Below are positions 44,352-52,820 of a stretch of DNA of 64,000 bases, one piece after another. The notes beneath the pieces were generated by a model that saw nothing but the letters and a program-made list of their open reading frames with translations, had not been told where the DNA came from and searched no databases. The stretch spans positions 90,061-154,060 of the forward strand of contig NZ_QFFN01000003.1 in assembly GCF_003129925.1 (NCBI RefSeq), given 5' to 3'. The DNA comes from Bifidobacterium catulorum. GTDB taxonomy: Bacteria; Actinomycetota; Actinomycetes; Actinomycetales; Bifidobacteriaceae. Each line of letters begins with the position of its first letter. The first letter of the stretch is position 1. The translations under genes and the position numbers were made by a program.

Positions 44352-45774
44352 GATCGCCGCCCGCCTGGTCCGGCCGTCGGGCATCGTGTCCAGTGATTTC
44401 ACCCGACTGAACAAGGTGGCCGTCAGGGCGGGCATCCGCTACGACCTGTGGCAGCAGGGACTCCTGTACCTCCTTTTCGCCCGCCGGGCCGATGGCCGGT
44501 ACGCGTGCGGGGAGGGCGGCACCGTCGTCTCCTCGTGCCGGCAGATCGGCAAGACGTTCACGCTCGGCACGGCCATGTTCTTGAAATGCGTGCTCAGGCC
44601 GGGGTTGAAGGTCATCTGGACCGCCCACCACACACGCACCAGCGACGAGACGTTCGCGGACCTGTGCGACCTCGCGAAGAACAGGCTGCTCGCCCGCTAC
44701 GTGGAGCGCATCCGGCGTGCGAACGGCCAGCAGGAGATCGTGTTCCGCGGAGGCTCGCGCATCATGTTCGGCGCCCGCGAGAACGGGTTCGGCCGGGGCC
44801 TGCATTCGGTGGATGTGGAGATCTTCGACGAGGCGCAGATCCTGACCGTGCGCGCGTTGGACAACATGCTGCCCGTGGTCAACACGTCGCCCGATCCTTT
44901 GGTCGTGTTCCTGGGCAACCCGCCCAAGCCGGGCGACCAGTGCGAGGTGTTCGAGGAGAAGCGGCGCAGTGCATTGGCCGGCGCGGACGGCATGGTGTAC
45001 GTGGAATTGGCCGCCGCCCGGGACGCCGACCCCGACGACCGCGAACAGTGGGCGAGGGCGAACCCCTCGTATCCGAGGCGCACCAGCGAGACGGCGATCC
45101 TCAGGATGCGCAACCTCATGGCCCCCGACAGCTTCCGCCGCGAGGCGCTGGGCATATGGGACGAGACGGCGGCGCATACGGCCATCGACCCGCAGCAATG
45201 GAAGGACTCGGCCATCGAGACGCCGGCCGCGCCCACGCAGACCGATCTGACCGGTTATGCGCTCGACATGAGCCCCGACCGGAGCACGCTCGCGATCGGC
45301 GGCGCGGTCAGACATGCGGACGGTTCGGCGCATGTGGAACTGCGCGCCTTCGAATCCACGAGGGCGAAGGGCACGGCATGGGCGGTGGACTACATCGCCG
45401 AACACTGGCCGCGCGCCGCGAGCGTGGTGGTCGACGGCCAGTCGCCGGCCATGGCGCTCCTGCCCGATCTCAAGGCCCGGCACGTGCGCGTGATCGTCAC
45501 GAACGCCGGCGACATGGGACGCGCCTGCGGGCGCCTGCTCGACATGCTGCGCGACCACAAGCTCACCCACCTCGCAGACGACCGACAGCCCGCGTTGGCC
45601 TCGGCGGTCGCGAACGCCACCACCCGCGGCATCGGCACGTCGGGCGCGTTCGGCTGGAACAAGACCGGCTCGGACATCGACATATCCCCATTGGTCGCGG
45701 TCACGCTCGCCCTCTACGGCACCTACATCACGAAACGCAACCCCAACAGGAGACAGATCATAGGAGGCGCATGA
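44329..45774 (+). CDS. terL: Terminase large subunit
   Basis: This 481-residue packaging ATPase/nuclease has Walker A SSCRQIGKT (68-76), Walker B VEIFDEAQ (about 163-170), coupling motif FLGNPPKPG and nuclease-domain aspartates in GYALDMSPDRS and VVDGQSPA. The start ATG 44329 is six bases after CGGAGG. It cuts and packages concatemeric DNA. Confidence 0.93.
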   Translation: MSERRLSEIAARLVRPSGIVSSDFTRLNKVAVRAGIRYDLWQQGLLYLLFARRADGRYACGEGGTVVSSCRQIGKTFTLGTAMFLKCVLRPGLKVIWTAHHTRTSDETFADLCDLAKNRLLARYVERIRRANGQQEIVFRGGSRIMFGARENGFGRGLHSVDVEIFDEAQILTVRALDNMLPVVNTSPDPLVVFLGNPPKPGDQCEVFEEKRRSALAGADGMVYVELAAARDADPDDREQWARANPSYPRRTSETAILRMRNLMAPDSFRREALGIWDETAAHTAIDPQQWKDSAIETPAAPTQTDLTGYALDMSPDRSTLAIGGAVRHADGSAHVELRAFESTRAKGTAWAVDYIAEHWPRAASVVVDGQSPAMALLPDLKARHVRVIVTNAGDMGRACGRLLDMLRDHKLTHLADDRQPALASAVANATTRGIGTSGAFGWNKTGSDIDISPLVAVTLALYGTYITKRNPNRRQIIGGA

Positions 45775-47288
45775 TGTCGGAGATCACCATGTCCCCGAAA
45801 GGATGGGAGAGAGGCGTCAGCGCGAACAGGCTCAAGCTGGTCGCCCCCTCGCATGTGGAAGGCCTCTTCGACGAGGAGCTCGGCCTATTGGCGGAACTGT
45901 GCGACACATGGGTGCGCTATTCCGAACGCAATGCCACGCTCACCGCATACTACGAGGCCAAGGAGCCATTAAAGGATTTCGGGCTGACGATGCCGAAGTC
46001 GATTACGGAGAACTACACGCCGCTTGGATGGGCGCGTAAGGCCGTGGACATGCTCATGGAACTATGCGTGTTCGAGGGATTCGTCGCACCCGGCATGGAC
46101 GACCCGTTCGGACTGCAGGATTTCATGGCGTCCATCGGATTCACGAGCGTTCTCCAGCAGGCCATTCAGACCGCGCTCATTCATGGCTGTTCGTTCCTCA
46201 CCGTCGGCCGCGCCGCGGACGGGCGGCCGACCATCCGCACCCACACGGCCGAAGCATCCGCGGCGATATGGGACTACCCGAATCGCCGCATCAAGGCGTG
46301 CATGAGCATCTGCGACCAGGACAAGCACGGCAACGCCACCGGCCTGATGCTGTACATGCCGGAACGGAACATCCTCATCGAAAAGCATGACGGGGAATGG
46401 GCCATACCGGCTGACGCCACGCCCGAACCGACCGTGGACGGCAGGTGCATGGCGTTCCGTCTCGCCTACAAGCCCACACAGATCAAACCGTTGGGAAGGT
46501 CCCGCATCAGTCGGGACGCCATGCGCATCATCGACGGCGCGAACCGTACCATCTGCCGTGCCGAAGGCAACGCCGAGTTCTACTCGTTCCCGAAAATCCT
46601 GCTGCTCGGCACCAGCGATGACATCGCATCCATGAGCAGCGATAAGGCGCTGGGGCTGTACATGGGACGGTGGAACGCGATCAGCAAGGACATCGACGGG
46701 GACTCCCCGTCCGTGGTGCAGCTGTCGGCTTCGACCATGGACCCGCATCTGACGATGCTGAAGTCCTGGGCCGCGATGTTCGCCGCCGCTGTCAACATCC
46801 CGGCGTCCAGCCTCGGCGTGGTGTCGGACTCGAACCCGACCAGCGCCGAGGCGACGGAGGCCCAACGTGAGGACCTCATCATCGAGGCGCAGCATGCGGA
46901 TAGGGACTTCGGCGACAGCATCCTCGAGACGATCCGCATGGCGGTGCGCATGCGGGACCCGTCCGTGGACGAGGCCGAACTCCTCAAGCTTCAGGTCGAC
47001 TGGATGAACCCGAGCATGCCGGCGACGAGCATGAGCGCGGACGCGTACAGCAAGCTCGCCGCTTCCATCACCGGATTCGGCGACAGCGACGTGGGCTTGA
47101 CCCGCGCAGGATTGAGCCGCAGCGAAATCATTCGCCTGAAGGCCGACCAGCGCAGGGCAAACGCGTCGAAGATTCTCGACAACATCAGGGGCAGCGACAT
47201 GGCCGGAGGCGTGAATGTACTACGACAGCCTGAATCTGTCGGTGGAGAAACGCCGACAGTTGGAACTGGACCTGAACGATCTGTATGA
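45774..47288 (+). CDS. Portal protein (SPP1 gp6-like)
   Basis: This 504-residue protein follows terL and has the portal features YYEAKEPLKDFG, LIHGCSFLTVGR, the NIPASSLGVVSD motif and a C-terminal charged tail. It forms the dodecameric ring for DNA entry. AGGAGG is six bases before this ATG; a second ATG three bases upstream is possible. Its 3' end overlaps the MuF gene by 74 bases. Confidence 0.9.
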   Translation: MSEITMSPKGWERGVSANRLKLVAPSHVEGLFDEELGLLAELCDTWVRYSERNATLTAYYEAKEPLKDFGLTMPKSITENYTPLGWARKAVDMLMELCVFEGFVAPGMDDPFGLQDFMASIGFTSVLQQAIQTALIHGCSFLTVGRAADGRPTIRTHTAEASAAIWDYPNRRIKACMSICDQDKHGNATGLMLYMPERNILIEKHDGEWAIPADATPEPTVDGRCMAFRLAYKPTQIKPLGRSRISRDAMRIIDGANRTICRAEGNAEFYSFPKILLLGTSDDIASMSSDKALGLYMGRWNAISKDIDGDSPSVVQLSASTMDPHLTMLKSWAAMFAAAVNIPASSLGVVSDSNPTSAEATEAQREDLIIEAQHADRDFGDSILETIRMAVRMRDPSVDEAELLKLQVDWMNPSMPATSMSADAYSKLAASITGFGDSDVGLTRAGLSRSEIIRLKADQRRANASKILDNIRGSDMAGGVNVLRQPESVGGETPTVGTGPERSV

Positions 47289-48522
47289 CGACTATGTAGA
47301 CACGCTGTCGAAATTGGAGAAGGAGGCCGGGAACCTCGTCTCCGGCATGGTGTGGGACGGCGAATCGCCGGAACTGGTCCGGGCGGCGATGGAACGGTAC
47401 GCCGACGCGGCGAACACGTTGACCGGCCAGTACTACCAGAACGTACGCGACACGTGGCAGCAGTACGTCGGGGTGGATTTCCCCCAGTTCTCCCCGGTCT
47501 CCGTGGACGCCAACCGTGCGGTCTGGCAGATCGAGGGCGGTTTCGCCAATACGGATTTCAACGGATTGACCTACAAGCAGGTCATGGCGGGACGGTCCCG
47601 CGCCGGGAAGACCATAGACGACCTGTGGCCATTGTTCACGAAGAACGATTACATGAAGGCCTATCAGTACGCCTCGCAGATCGTCAGCGTGACGGCACGC
47701 ATCACGACGATGCGCAGCACGGCCACAGACCCTACGAAACCGCGTTACGCACGTGTGCCGAGCGGCGCGTACACATGCGCGTTCTGTGTCATGTGCGCGT
47801 CGCGTGGATTCGCCTACTGGAGCGAGGAGATGGCCGGTAAATTCAAGCCGTTCCATGCGAACGACGATTGCAGGGTCATCCCCAGCTGGGGCGTCTACAA
47901 GTTCAACGCCTACAATCCCGAATACTACATGGCCATGTACGAGGCGGCGAAAAACAAGGCGTCAGGCACCTCAGCCAGAGAGATATGCGATGAGATGCGC
48001 CGGCTTTACCCAAGCAGGCTCACGGACGGCGTCTTCAAGGATGATGCTAAGTTCACCAAGGACAACAGCCTCCGATACGGCCTCTGGCGGGCGAACCGCG
48101 TCAAGGCCATGCGCAAACACGACTTCACCCATTCATCGCTCGACCTCATCCCGCCTCCAGAACCTGCCGAGCCCCCGCAATGGCCATCCGACCTGCCGCT
48201 GATCATCCGTGCCAAGGAATGGAACCACATCCTCTACGGTTCGAATGATGGAGGCGGACACCTGCACGGGTACGGGTGGCAGAATCCAGGAAAAGCCATC
48301 GAATTCCCAGAGCACTGGACGTCCGACGATATACGGGACGCCGGCATCGCGATTCTCGACTCGGAGGAGAATCGCGCAACTATCGCACGGATCCTCGCCG
48401 ACGGCAAGCGCCGAGGCGTTGTCTCGGGTACAATCGATGGCATCGAAATCAAGGTGGCTTTTTCTCAGGCGGGCAAAGGCCCGGCGCGCGTCACCAGCAT
48501 GTTCCCTGTCGGAAAGGAGTAG
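47215..48522 (+). CDS. MuF head morphogenesis protein fused to a C-terminal EndoU toxin domain
   Basis: This 435-residue protein has an N-terminal helical region, a MuF/minor-head core with CAFCVMCASRG and FHANDDCRV (about 183-222), a Pro-rich linker (PPPEPAEPPQ, about 310) and a final 100-residue domain starting EWNHILYG and GGGHLHGYG. The last part fits bacterial EndoU nucleases, which use two His and a Lys to cut RNA. MuF proteins enter the virion, so the toxin may be delivered with the DNA. This is the layout of MuF polymorphic toxins of temperate phages. The next gene is the expected immunity gene. Confidence 0.82.
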   Translation: MYYDSLNLSVEKRRQLELDLNDLYDDYVDTLSKLEKEAGNLVSGMVWDGESPELVRAAMERYADAANTLTGQYYQNVRDTWQQYVGVDFPQFSPVSVDANRAVWQIEGGFANTDFNGLTYKQVMAGRSRAGKTIDDLWPLFTKNDYMKAYQYASQIVSVTARITTMRSTATDPTKPRYARVPSGAYTCAFCVMCASRGFAYWSEEMAGKFKPFHANDDCRVIPSWGVYKFNAYNPEYYMAMYEAAKNKASGTSAREICDEMRRLYPSRLTDGVFKDDAKFTKDNSLRYGLWRANRVKAMRKHDFTHSSLDLIPPPEPAEPPQWPSDLPLIIRAKEWNHILYGSNDGGGHLHGYGWQNPGKAIEFPEHWTSDDIRDAGIAILDSEENRATIARILADGKRRGVVSGTIDGIEIKVAFSQAGKGPARVTSMFPVGKE

Positions 48523-48524
48523 AC

Positions 48525-48833
48525 ATGGGGTCGGCACAAGTAAGTCTCGCCTATCGGCATCACGAACAACTGGCCTCCGCCATGATCGCCCTACTGCGTG
48601 AACATGGAGACTCGTATGGCGCCGACCTTGCACAGGACCTTCTCGACCATGATGGTCCGGGTTTGTCGGTCGAAACCTGCTGCGAAGCCATCATGGAACA
48701 GCGAATCAACCCCACCTCCATCACGCCATTGTTCCGGCTTCTGCGAGAGGAAGATGACGTGTTCCGCGAGGAGAGTCAGGAATTCCATGATTATCTCATG
48801 GACAGCGGCACCGAGGTCATACCTCTCGACTGA
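48525..48833 (+). CDS. Putative EndoU immunity protein
   Basis: This 102-residue, strongly acidic helical protein (LREHGDSYGADLAQDLLDHDG, in part; ending EVIPLD) starts two bases after the toxin stop behind GGAAAGGAG. Cognate immunity genes always follow polymorphic toxin genes directly. It is not a structural protein by appearance. A terminator right behind it separates the pair from the scaffold gene. Function is inferred from position, size and charge. Confidence 0.68.
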   Translation: MGSAQVSLAYRHHEQLASAMIALLREHGDSYGADLAQDLLDHDGPGLSVETCCEAIMEQRINPTSITPLFRLLREEDDVFREESQEFHDYLMDSGTEVIPLD

Positions 48834-48852
48834 CTGCACCAGAACGATATGA

Positions 48853-48876
48853 AGCCACTCATTCGAGTGGCTTTTC
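48853..48876 (+). terminator. Terminator inside the late operon
   Basis: AGCCACTC (48853-48860) pairs perfectly with GAGTGGCT (48865-48872) around a four-base loop and is followed by TTTC. It lies 19 bases after the immunity gene, so some late transcripts should stop there. Confidence 0.72.
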
Positions 48877-49001
48877 TCATATCCACGGATTTCACACTCA
48901 TTCGTATCGATTGGGTGGGCGCAGCCATGCGCATCGCAACAAGAATGGCCGTCCACGCGCGGCGTCAGCGCGGAAAAACAGCATAAGGAGCCAGCATAAC
49001 C

Positions 49002-49520
49002 ATGGCAGAAGAACAGATGGCCGACCAGACGCAGACAAAGGATCAGCAGGACGAAGGCGGGGCGCCTTCCACGCCTGATGGTTCAGATCGGCGACAGCGC
49101 TCATATTCCGAGGAGGACGTGAACCGCATCGTCAAGGAGCGTCTGGCACGGGAACGCGCCAAGCACGCCGACTACGACGACGTGAAGCGCAGGGCCGGAG
49201 AAGCCGACACGCTCCAGTCTGAATTGGAGAAATCCAAGGCCGAGACCGAGGAGCTTCGCACCAAGGTCGAACACGCCGAACACGAGCGGAAGCTCACGGC
49301 CATCCGATCCACGGTGGCGGCGAAGTACGGCATCGCGGACCCGACCGTGCTCGCCGTGGGCGATGACGAGGAGCAGATCGACGCTTACGCGCAGAAGCTC
49401 ATGCAGGTCTTTCGCCCGTACGCCCGGCTTGATCAGGCGCGCAGCACCGAGGCTTCCGGCAAGACGCCGCGCGACAATGCCAAAGCCTTCGCCGAAGCCA
49501 TGGAGAAGGCCGGCTACTAA
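49002..49520 (+). CDS. Capsid scaffolding protein
   Basis: This 172-residue protein is highly charged, with an acidic/Gln-rich start, SEEDVNRIVKERLARERAK and a long coiled coil (about 50-105), and a helical C-terminus. This matches phage scaffold proteins (DUF4355-like). It precedes the major capsid gene and follows AAGGAGCC. Confidence 0.85.
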   Translation: MAEEQMADQTQTKDQQDEGGAPSTPDGSDRRQRSYSEEDVNRIVKERLARERAKHADYDDVKRRAGEADTLQSELEKSKAETEELRTKVEHAEHERKLTAIRSTVAAKYGIADPTVLAVGDDEEQIDAYAQKLMQVFRPYARLDQARSTEASGKTPRDNAKAFAEAMEKAGY

Positions 49521-49564
49521 TCACAACCTCACCGAAAACAACCAGCTCGAAAGGAGCGAATATC

Positions 49565-50461
49565 ATGGCCGATCCGACTATGAACCGTAAAACCACCGGC
49601 CTCGACCTGACCCCGGAGACCCAGGCGGAGATCTGGCAGAACGCCACCTACCAGAGCGCGTTCATGCAGCTCGTCCCGCAGGTCAACCTGCCGGGCAAGG
49701 GCGTGCGAGTGCCCATCATCACCGGCGACCCGGAAGCCGACTGGGTAGCCGAGGGCACGGTCAAGCCGAAGAGCGGCGTCGGCTTCTCCAAGAAGGACAT
49801 GGTGCCGTACACCATCGCGGTCATCCTGCCGTTCTCGAACCAGTTCCGCCGCGATTTTGAGGCCCTGTACGCGCAGATCGTCGCCAAGGGGCCCGGCGCG
49901 ATCGCCCGCAAGATCGACCAGACCATCATGGGCTTGGGCGACAAGCCGGGCGCGGACTTCGACACGCTCGCCGACGCGCCGCAGGTGCAGCTGGGCAAGA
50001 CCGTGTGGAAGAGCCTCAACGACGCCGACGACAGGGTGACCGACGCCGACGGCACCGTCGACGGCTGGGCTTTGAGCCCGCAGGGCCGTTCGATCCTGCG
50101 CCAGACGACCGACAACAACGGCCGCCCACTGTTCCTCAACGGCACATCCGGCTCCGACGTGAGCACCGTGCTCGGCAACCCCACCTACATCAGCAAGGGC
50201 GTGCACGTGCCCGCGCAGGCCGCAGGCACGGACGGCAACCCGCCCGCACGCCCCGAGATCGTGGGCGTGGCCGGCGAATTCGCATCCGCCGCATGGGGCA
50301 CTCCCGAGGGCATCCAGACCAGCGTGTCCGACCAGTCGACCATCACCATCGACGGCCAGCCGGTCAACCTGTGGGAGAAGAACATGTTCGCGGTGCGCAT
50401 CGAGATGGAGTTCGGATTCCGCGTGCGCGACATCAACCGCTTCGTGCTCCTCACCAAGTAA
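49565..50461 (+). CDS. Major capsid protein (HK97 fold)
   Basis: This 298-residue protein has the HK97 features: MQLVPQVNLPGKGVRVPIITGDPEADWV, in outline an N-arm and E-loop region, FSKKDMVPYTIAVILPFS for the spine, and FGFRVRDINRFVLL at the end. It forms the capsid shell. It sits between scaffold and the head fibre gene. Confidence 0.92.
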   Translation: MADPTMNRKTTGLDLTPETQAEIWQNATYQSAFMQLVPQVNLPGKGVRVPIITGDPEADWVAEGTVKPKSGVGFSKKDMVPYTIAVILPFSNQFRRDFEALYAQIVAKGPGAIARKIDQTIMGLGDKPGADFDTLADAPQVQLGKTVWKSLNDADDRVTDADGTVDGWALSPQGRSILRQTTDNNGRPLFLNGTSGSDVSTVLGNPTYISKGVHVPAQAAGTDGNPPARPEIVGVAGEFASAAWGTPEGIQTSVSDQSTITIDGQPVNLWEKNMFAVRIEMEFGFRVRDINRFVLLTK

Positions 50462-50473
50462 GGACGGTGGAAC

Positions 50474-51001
50474 ATGGCCATCAAGATCATGCCGCTGCCT
50501 GCAGCGCAGGCAGACGAATTCATCGCACCCTATGACGGCATCATGAGTGCCGTGTTCGTCGACGCGGACGGTAACCCCATCGACATCACCGGCGGCGCCG
50601 ATGCGGCGCCGGCCGTGGGCAGTGTCACGCCGGCGTCCCTGTCGGGCTATGACGCGGGCACGGGCCATTCCAAGATGGTCAGGGTCAAGGCCGACGGCTC
50701 GGGCTTCGACTTCGTGGACGATTCCGTCACGCCGCCGTCCGGCAGCATCACCACCTCGATGCTCAAGGCCGGCTGCGTGAACACGTCCGCGATCGCCGAC
50801 AAGCAGGTCACGGCCGCGAAGCTCGCCGACGGCGTCATCCCCGACGCGTACACGCTGCCCGCGGCCTCCGCCGCCGCGATCGGCGGCGTCAAACAGGCCG
50901 CCTACGTGGCCGACCCGGCGGGCGACGCCCCCACGAAGGCCGAGTTCATCGCGTTGAGGGACGCCCTGGTGGCGGCCGGGATCATGGCCCCAAAAGCCTA
51001 G
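50474..51001 (+). CDS. Head fibre-like protein
   Basis: This 175-residue protein has an N-terminal capsid-binding part, then SITTSMLKAG, DKQVTAAKLADGVIPD and AAAIGGVKQAA, repeats seen in phage head fibres such as phi29 gp8.5. It decorates the capsid surface. Its last codons are GCC CCA AAA GCC TAG, which contain a slippery heptamer; a -1 shift would extend the protein by a further domain. Confidence 0.8.
   Translation: MAIKIMPLPAAQADEFIAPYDGIMSAVFVDADGNPIDITGGADAAPAVGSVTPASLSGYDAGTGHSKMVRVKADGSGFDFVDDSVTPPSGSITTSMLKAGCVNTSAIADKQVTAAKLADGVIPDAYTLPAASAAAIGGVKQAAYVADPAGDAPTKAEFIALRDALVAAGIMAPKA
50989..50995 (+). promoter_or_regulatory. Candidate -1 frameshift site CCCAAAA
   Basis: The heptamer reads C CCA AAA in the head-fibre frame, the canonical X XXY YYZ form, two codons before the stop. 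The same heptamer in the same phase is used by the tail chaperone gene at 54126-54132. Confidence 0.6.
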
Positions 51002-51354
51002 CGAACCTGTGGTGGACGCGTCCCAACGTCGCCGGCGGCGCGGGACTGGCGCTGACCTCGCCCATGCCGGGCGTGTGGCGGCTGCGCGGCACGGCCACGC
51101 TCACATACGTGCACTTCGGCACGTGGATGGCTTTGGAGGCGGGCGTATACCGGCTGTCGGCCGAGTCGACGGATCCTCGCGTCCGGGCCGTGGTCTACCC
51201 GAACGGGTCGCGCGACGTGCCCGGCCTCGACAGCGTCTCCACGCCCGAGCTCGCGTTGCCCGCCGGCAGCCATCTCGCCGTCATCGTCGCGGACATGGAC
51301 GTGGGCGACGCCCTGGACGCGGACATCACGCCAATACTCACCCGAATCGGATGA
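50992..51354 (+). CDS. Head-fibre -1 frame extension
   Basis: The -1 frame from the slip site is open for 120 codons and encodes SLANLWWTRPNV, GVWRLRGTATLTYVHF, and a beta-rich domain ending in DITPILTRIG. The only ATG (51064) lies inside the domain and has no ribosome site. Codon use is normal for the prophage. The simplest view is a fusion made by frameshifting, giving a minority of fibres a longer, perhaps carbohydrate-binding tip. Confidence 0.55.
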   Translation, partial: KSLANLWWTRPNVAGGAGLALTSPMPGVWRLRGTATLTYVHFGTWMALEAGVYRLSAESTDPRVRAVVYPNGSRDVPGLDSVSTPELALPAGSHLAVIVADMDVGDALDADITPILTRIG

Positions 51355-51366
51355 AAGGAGCCGACC

Positions 51367-51813
51367 ATGGCCGACGAGGATGATATCGACCCGGGCATGG
51401 GCGGCGATGCGGGGCCTCTGGCCACGCACGGGGATCTGGAACGCCGATGGCACGCGCTCACCGATTCCGAGCGTGCGCAGGCCGATGAACTGCTCGCCGA
51501 CGCGAGCGAGATCGTCCGCGCCCACGTCGCCGTATATCCCGAGACCCATGACCCCTCATGGTGGGCGTCCCATTCCCGCAGGCTGAACCTGATCTGCTGT
51601 CAGATGGTGCGCACCGCCATGCAGCAGCAGGTCTCGGGCGTGCCCGACGGGGTGACCCAGTCCACCGAGACCACCGGGCCGTTCACCAACTCCTACAGCT
51701 GGGCCAGTCCGGACGGATTCCTGCGGTGGAGCGACTCCTATCTGCGGATCCTCGGCCTGGGCGGCCAGCGCGCGTTCTCGATCGACATGGCCAGCGGGGA
51801 GGTGGCCGGCTGA
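51367..51813 (+). CDS. Head-tail connector (gp6/gp15-like)
   Basis: This 148-residue protein follows AAAGGAGCC. It is helical (TDSERAQADELLADASEIVRAHVA, in part) with CQMVRTAMQQQ and a Trp-rich loop GPFTNSYSWASPDG, typical of the HK97 gp6-like adaptor that binds the portal. Confidence 0.8.
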   Translation: MADEDDIDPGMGGDAGPLATHGDLERRWHALTDSERAQADELLADASEIVRAHVAVYPETHDPSWWASHSRRLNLICCQMVRTAMQQQVSGVPDGVTQSTETTGPFTNSYSWASPDGFLRWSDSYLRILGLGGQRAFSIDMASGEVAG

Positions 51814-52136
51814 TGGAACGCATCGACGTATACCGTGGCGAGGCGACGGAGGACGAGGACGGCAACCGGGTGCAGGGGCCGTTGGAGCTCGTCGCGAGCT
51901 TCGACGGGCTCGTGGCCCCGGTCTCCACGCCGGAGACCCCGTCCGAATCCTCGTCCGGCGTGGTCGTGGACCATGCCGTCTACATCCGAGGCGACGAGCC
52001 GACCGGCATCCTCGACACGGACGTCATCGGCGTGCGCGGCAGACGGGTGCCCGTCGACGGCGTGCCCGCCGTATGGCGGGACGTGCATGGCCGGCACGTC
52101 GGCGACGTCGTCACCGTGAAACTCAGGGAGGGATAG
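51813..52136 (+). CDS. Head closure protein
   Basis: This 107-residue beta-rich protein starts ERIDVYRGEATEDEDGN and has the RGRRVPVDGVPAVWRD loop; this matches stopper/head closure proteins that follow the connector in siphovirus operons. The ATG overlaps the connector stop. Confidence 0.72.
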   Translation: MERIDVYRGEATEDEDGNRVQGPLELVASFDGLVAPVSTPETPSESSSGVVVDHAVYIRGDEPTGILDTDVIGVRGRRVPVDGVPAVWRDVHGRHVGDVVTVKLREG

Positions 52137-52140
52137 GCCT

Positions 52141-52386
52141 ATGCCCAAAAAAGTCAGGGTCGTGCTCAAGCGGGGCGCGTTCAGCCAGGAGGTGCTGCAC
52201 CGTGCCGTGCAACCGGTCATGGACGACGTGCAGGAGCAGATGGAGGCGCAGGCGGCCGGCGACGACCGGATCACGGTGTGGCGCAACGAGGACACCGACC
52301 GCGCGAACGTGGTCGCCACCTGTCCCGCTCCGGTGGAGCGCGTGCACGGCACGCTCACCCGGATGCTCGGAGGGGTGAGCGCATGA
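52141..52386 (+). CDS. Neck protein
   Basis: This 81-residue protein begins PKKVRVVLKRGAFSQEVLH, with a helical middle, similar to small neck proteins (HK97 gp10-like in position). Assigned by synteny. Confidence 0.62.
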   Translation: MPKKVRVVLKRGAFSQEVLHRAVQPVMDDVQEQMEAQAAGDDRITVWRNEDTDRANVVATCPAPVERVHGTLTRMLGGVSA

Positions 52387-52781
52387 GCGTGTTCCATCCT
52401 CCCGTCCGTCCCCGGCGCGTGGAGTCGTATCTGCTGCCATTGCTGCGCGAACGATTCCCCGACGTGAGTTTCGGCGGCATCCGGAGCAGGGACAACCCGG
52501 AGCGCGAATGCGTGATGGTCGCCGAGCCGCAGCAGCCGGCCACGCCCGTCAGCCAGTACGTGCGACTGCGCGTGAGCGTGTGGGTACGGCGCGGCGACGG
52601 CACGGGCGACTATGCGGCCGCGCAGCGCCTCGCCTCCCTCATCGCCACCTACCTCACCGGAGCGGACCTGCCGTATCTGGTCGTCTCCGCCGGCCTCGAC
52701 AGCGGGCCCATACGGCTGAGCGACGAGGACGGCGTCACATGCGCCTACCTCGTGCTGCTGCTGACCGTGTCCACCGTGTGA
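52383..52781 (+). CDS. Tail terminator protein
   Basis: This 132-residue alpha/beta protein (VESYLLPLLRERFPDVSFGG, in part; VRLRVSVWVRRGD; YLVLLLTVSTV) sits between the neck and tail tube genes, where the tail terminator is encoded. It overlaps the neck gene by four bases. Confidence 0.72.
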   Translation: MSVFHPPVRPRRVESYLLPLLRERFPDVSFGGIRSRDNPERECVMVAEPQQPATPVSQYVRLRVSVWVRRGDGTGDYAAAQRLASLIATYLTGADLPYLVVSAGLDSGPIRLSDEDGVTCAYLVLLLTVSTV

Positions 52782-52820
52782 AAACCCCAAAGCATCCATC
52801 CAACCGAAAGGACGACCGTC

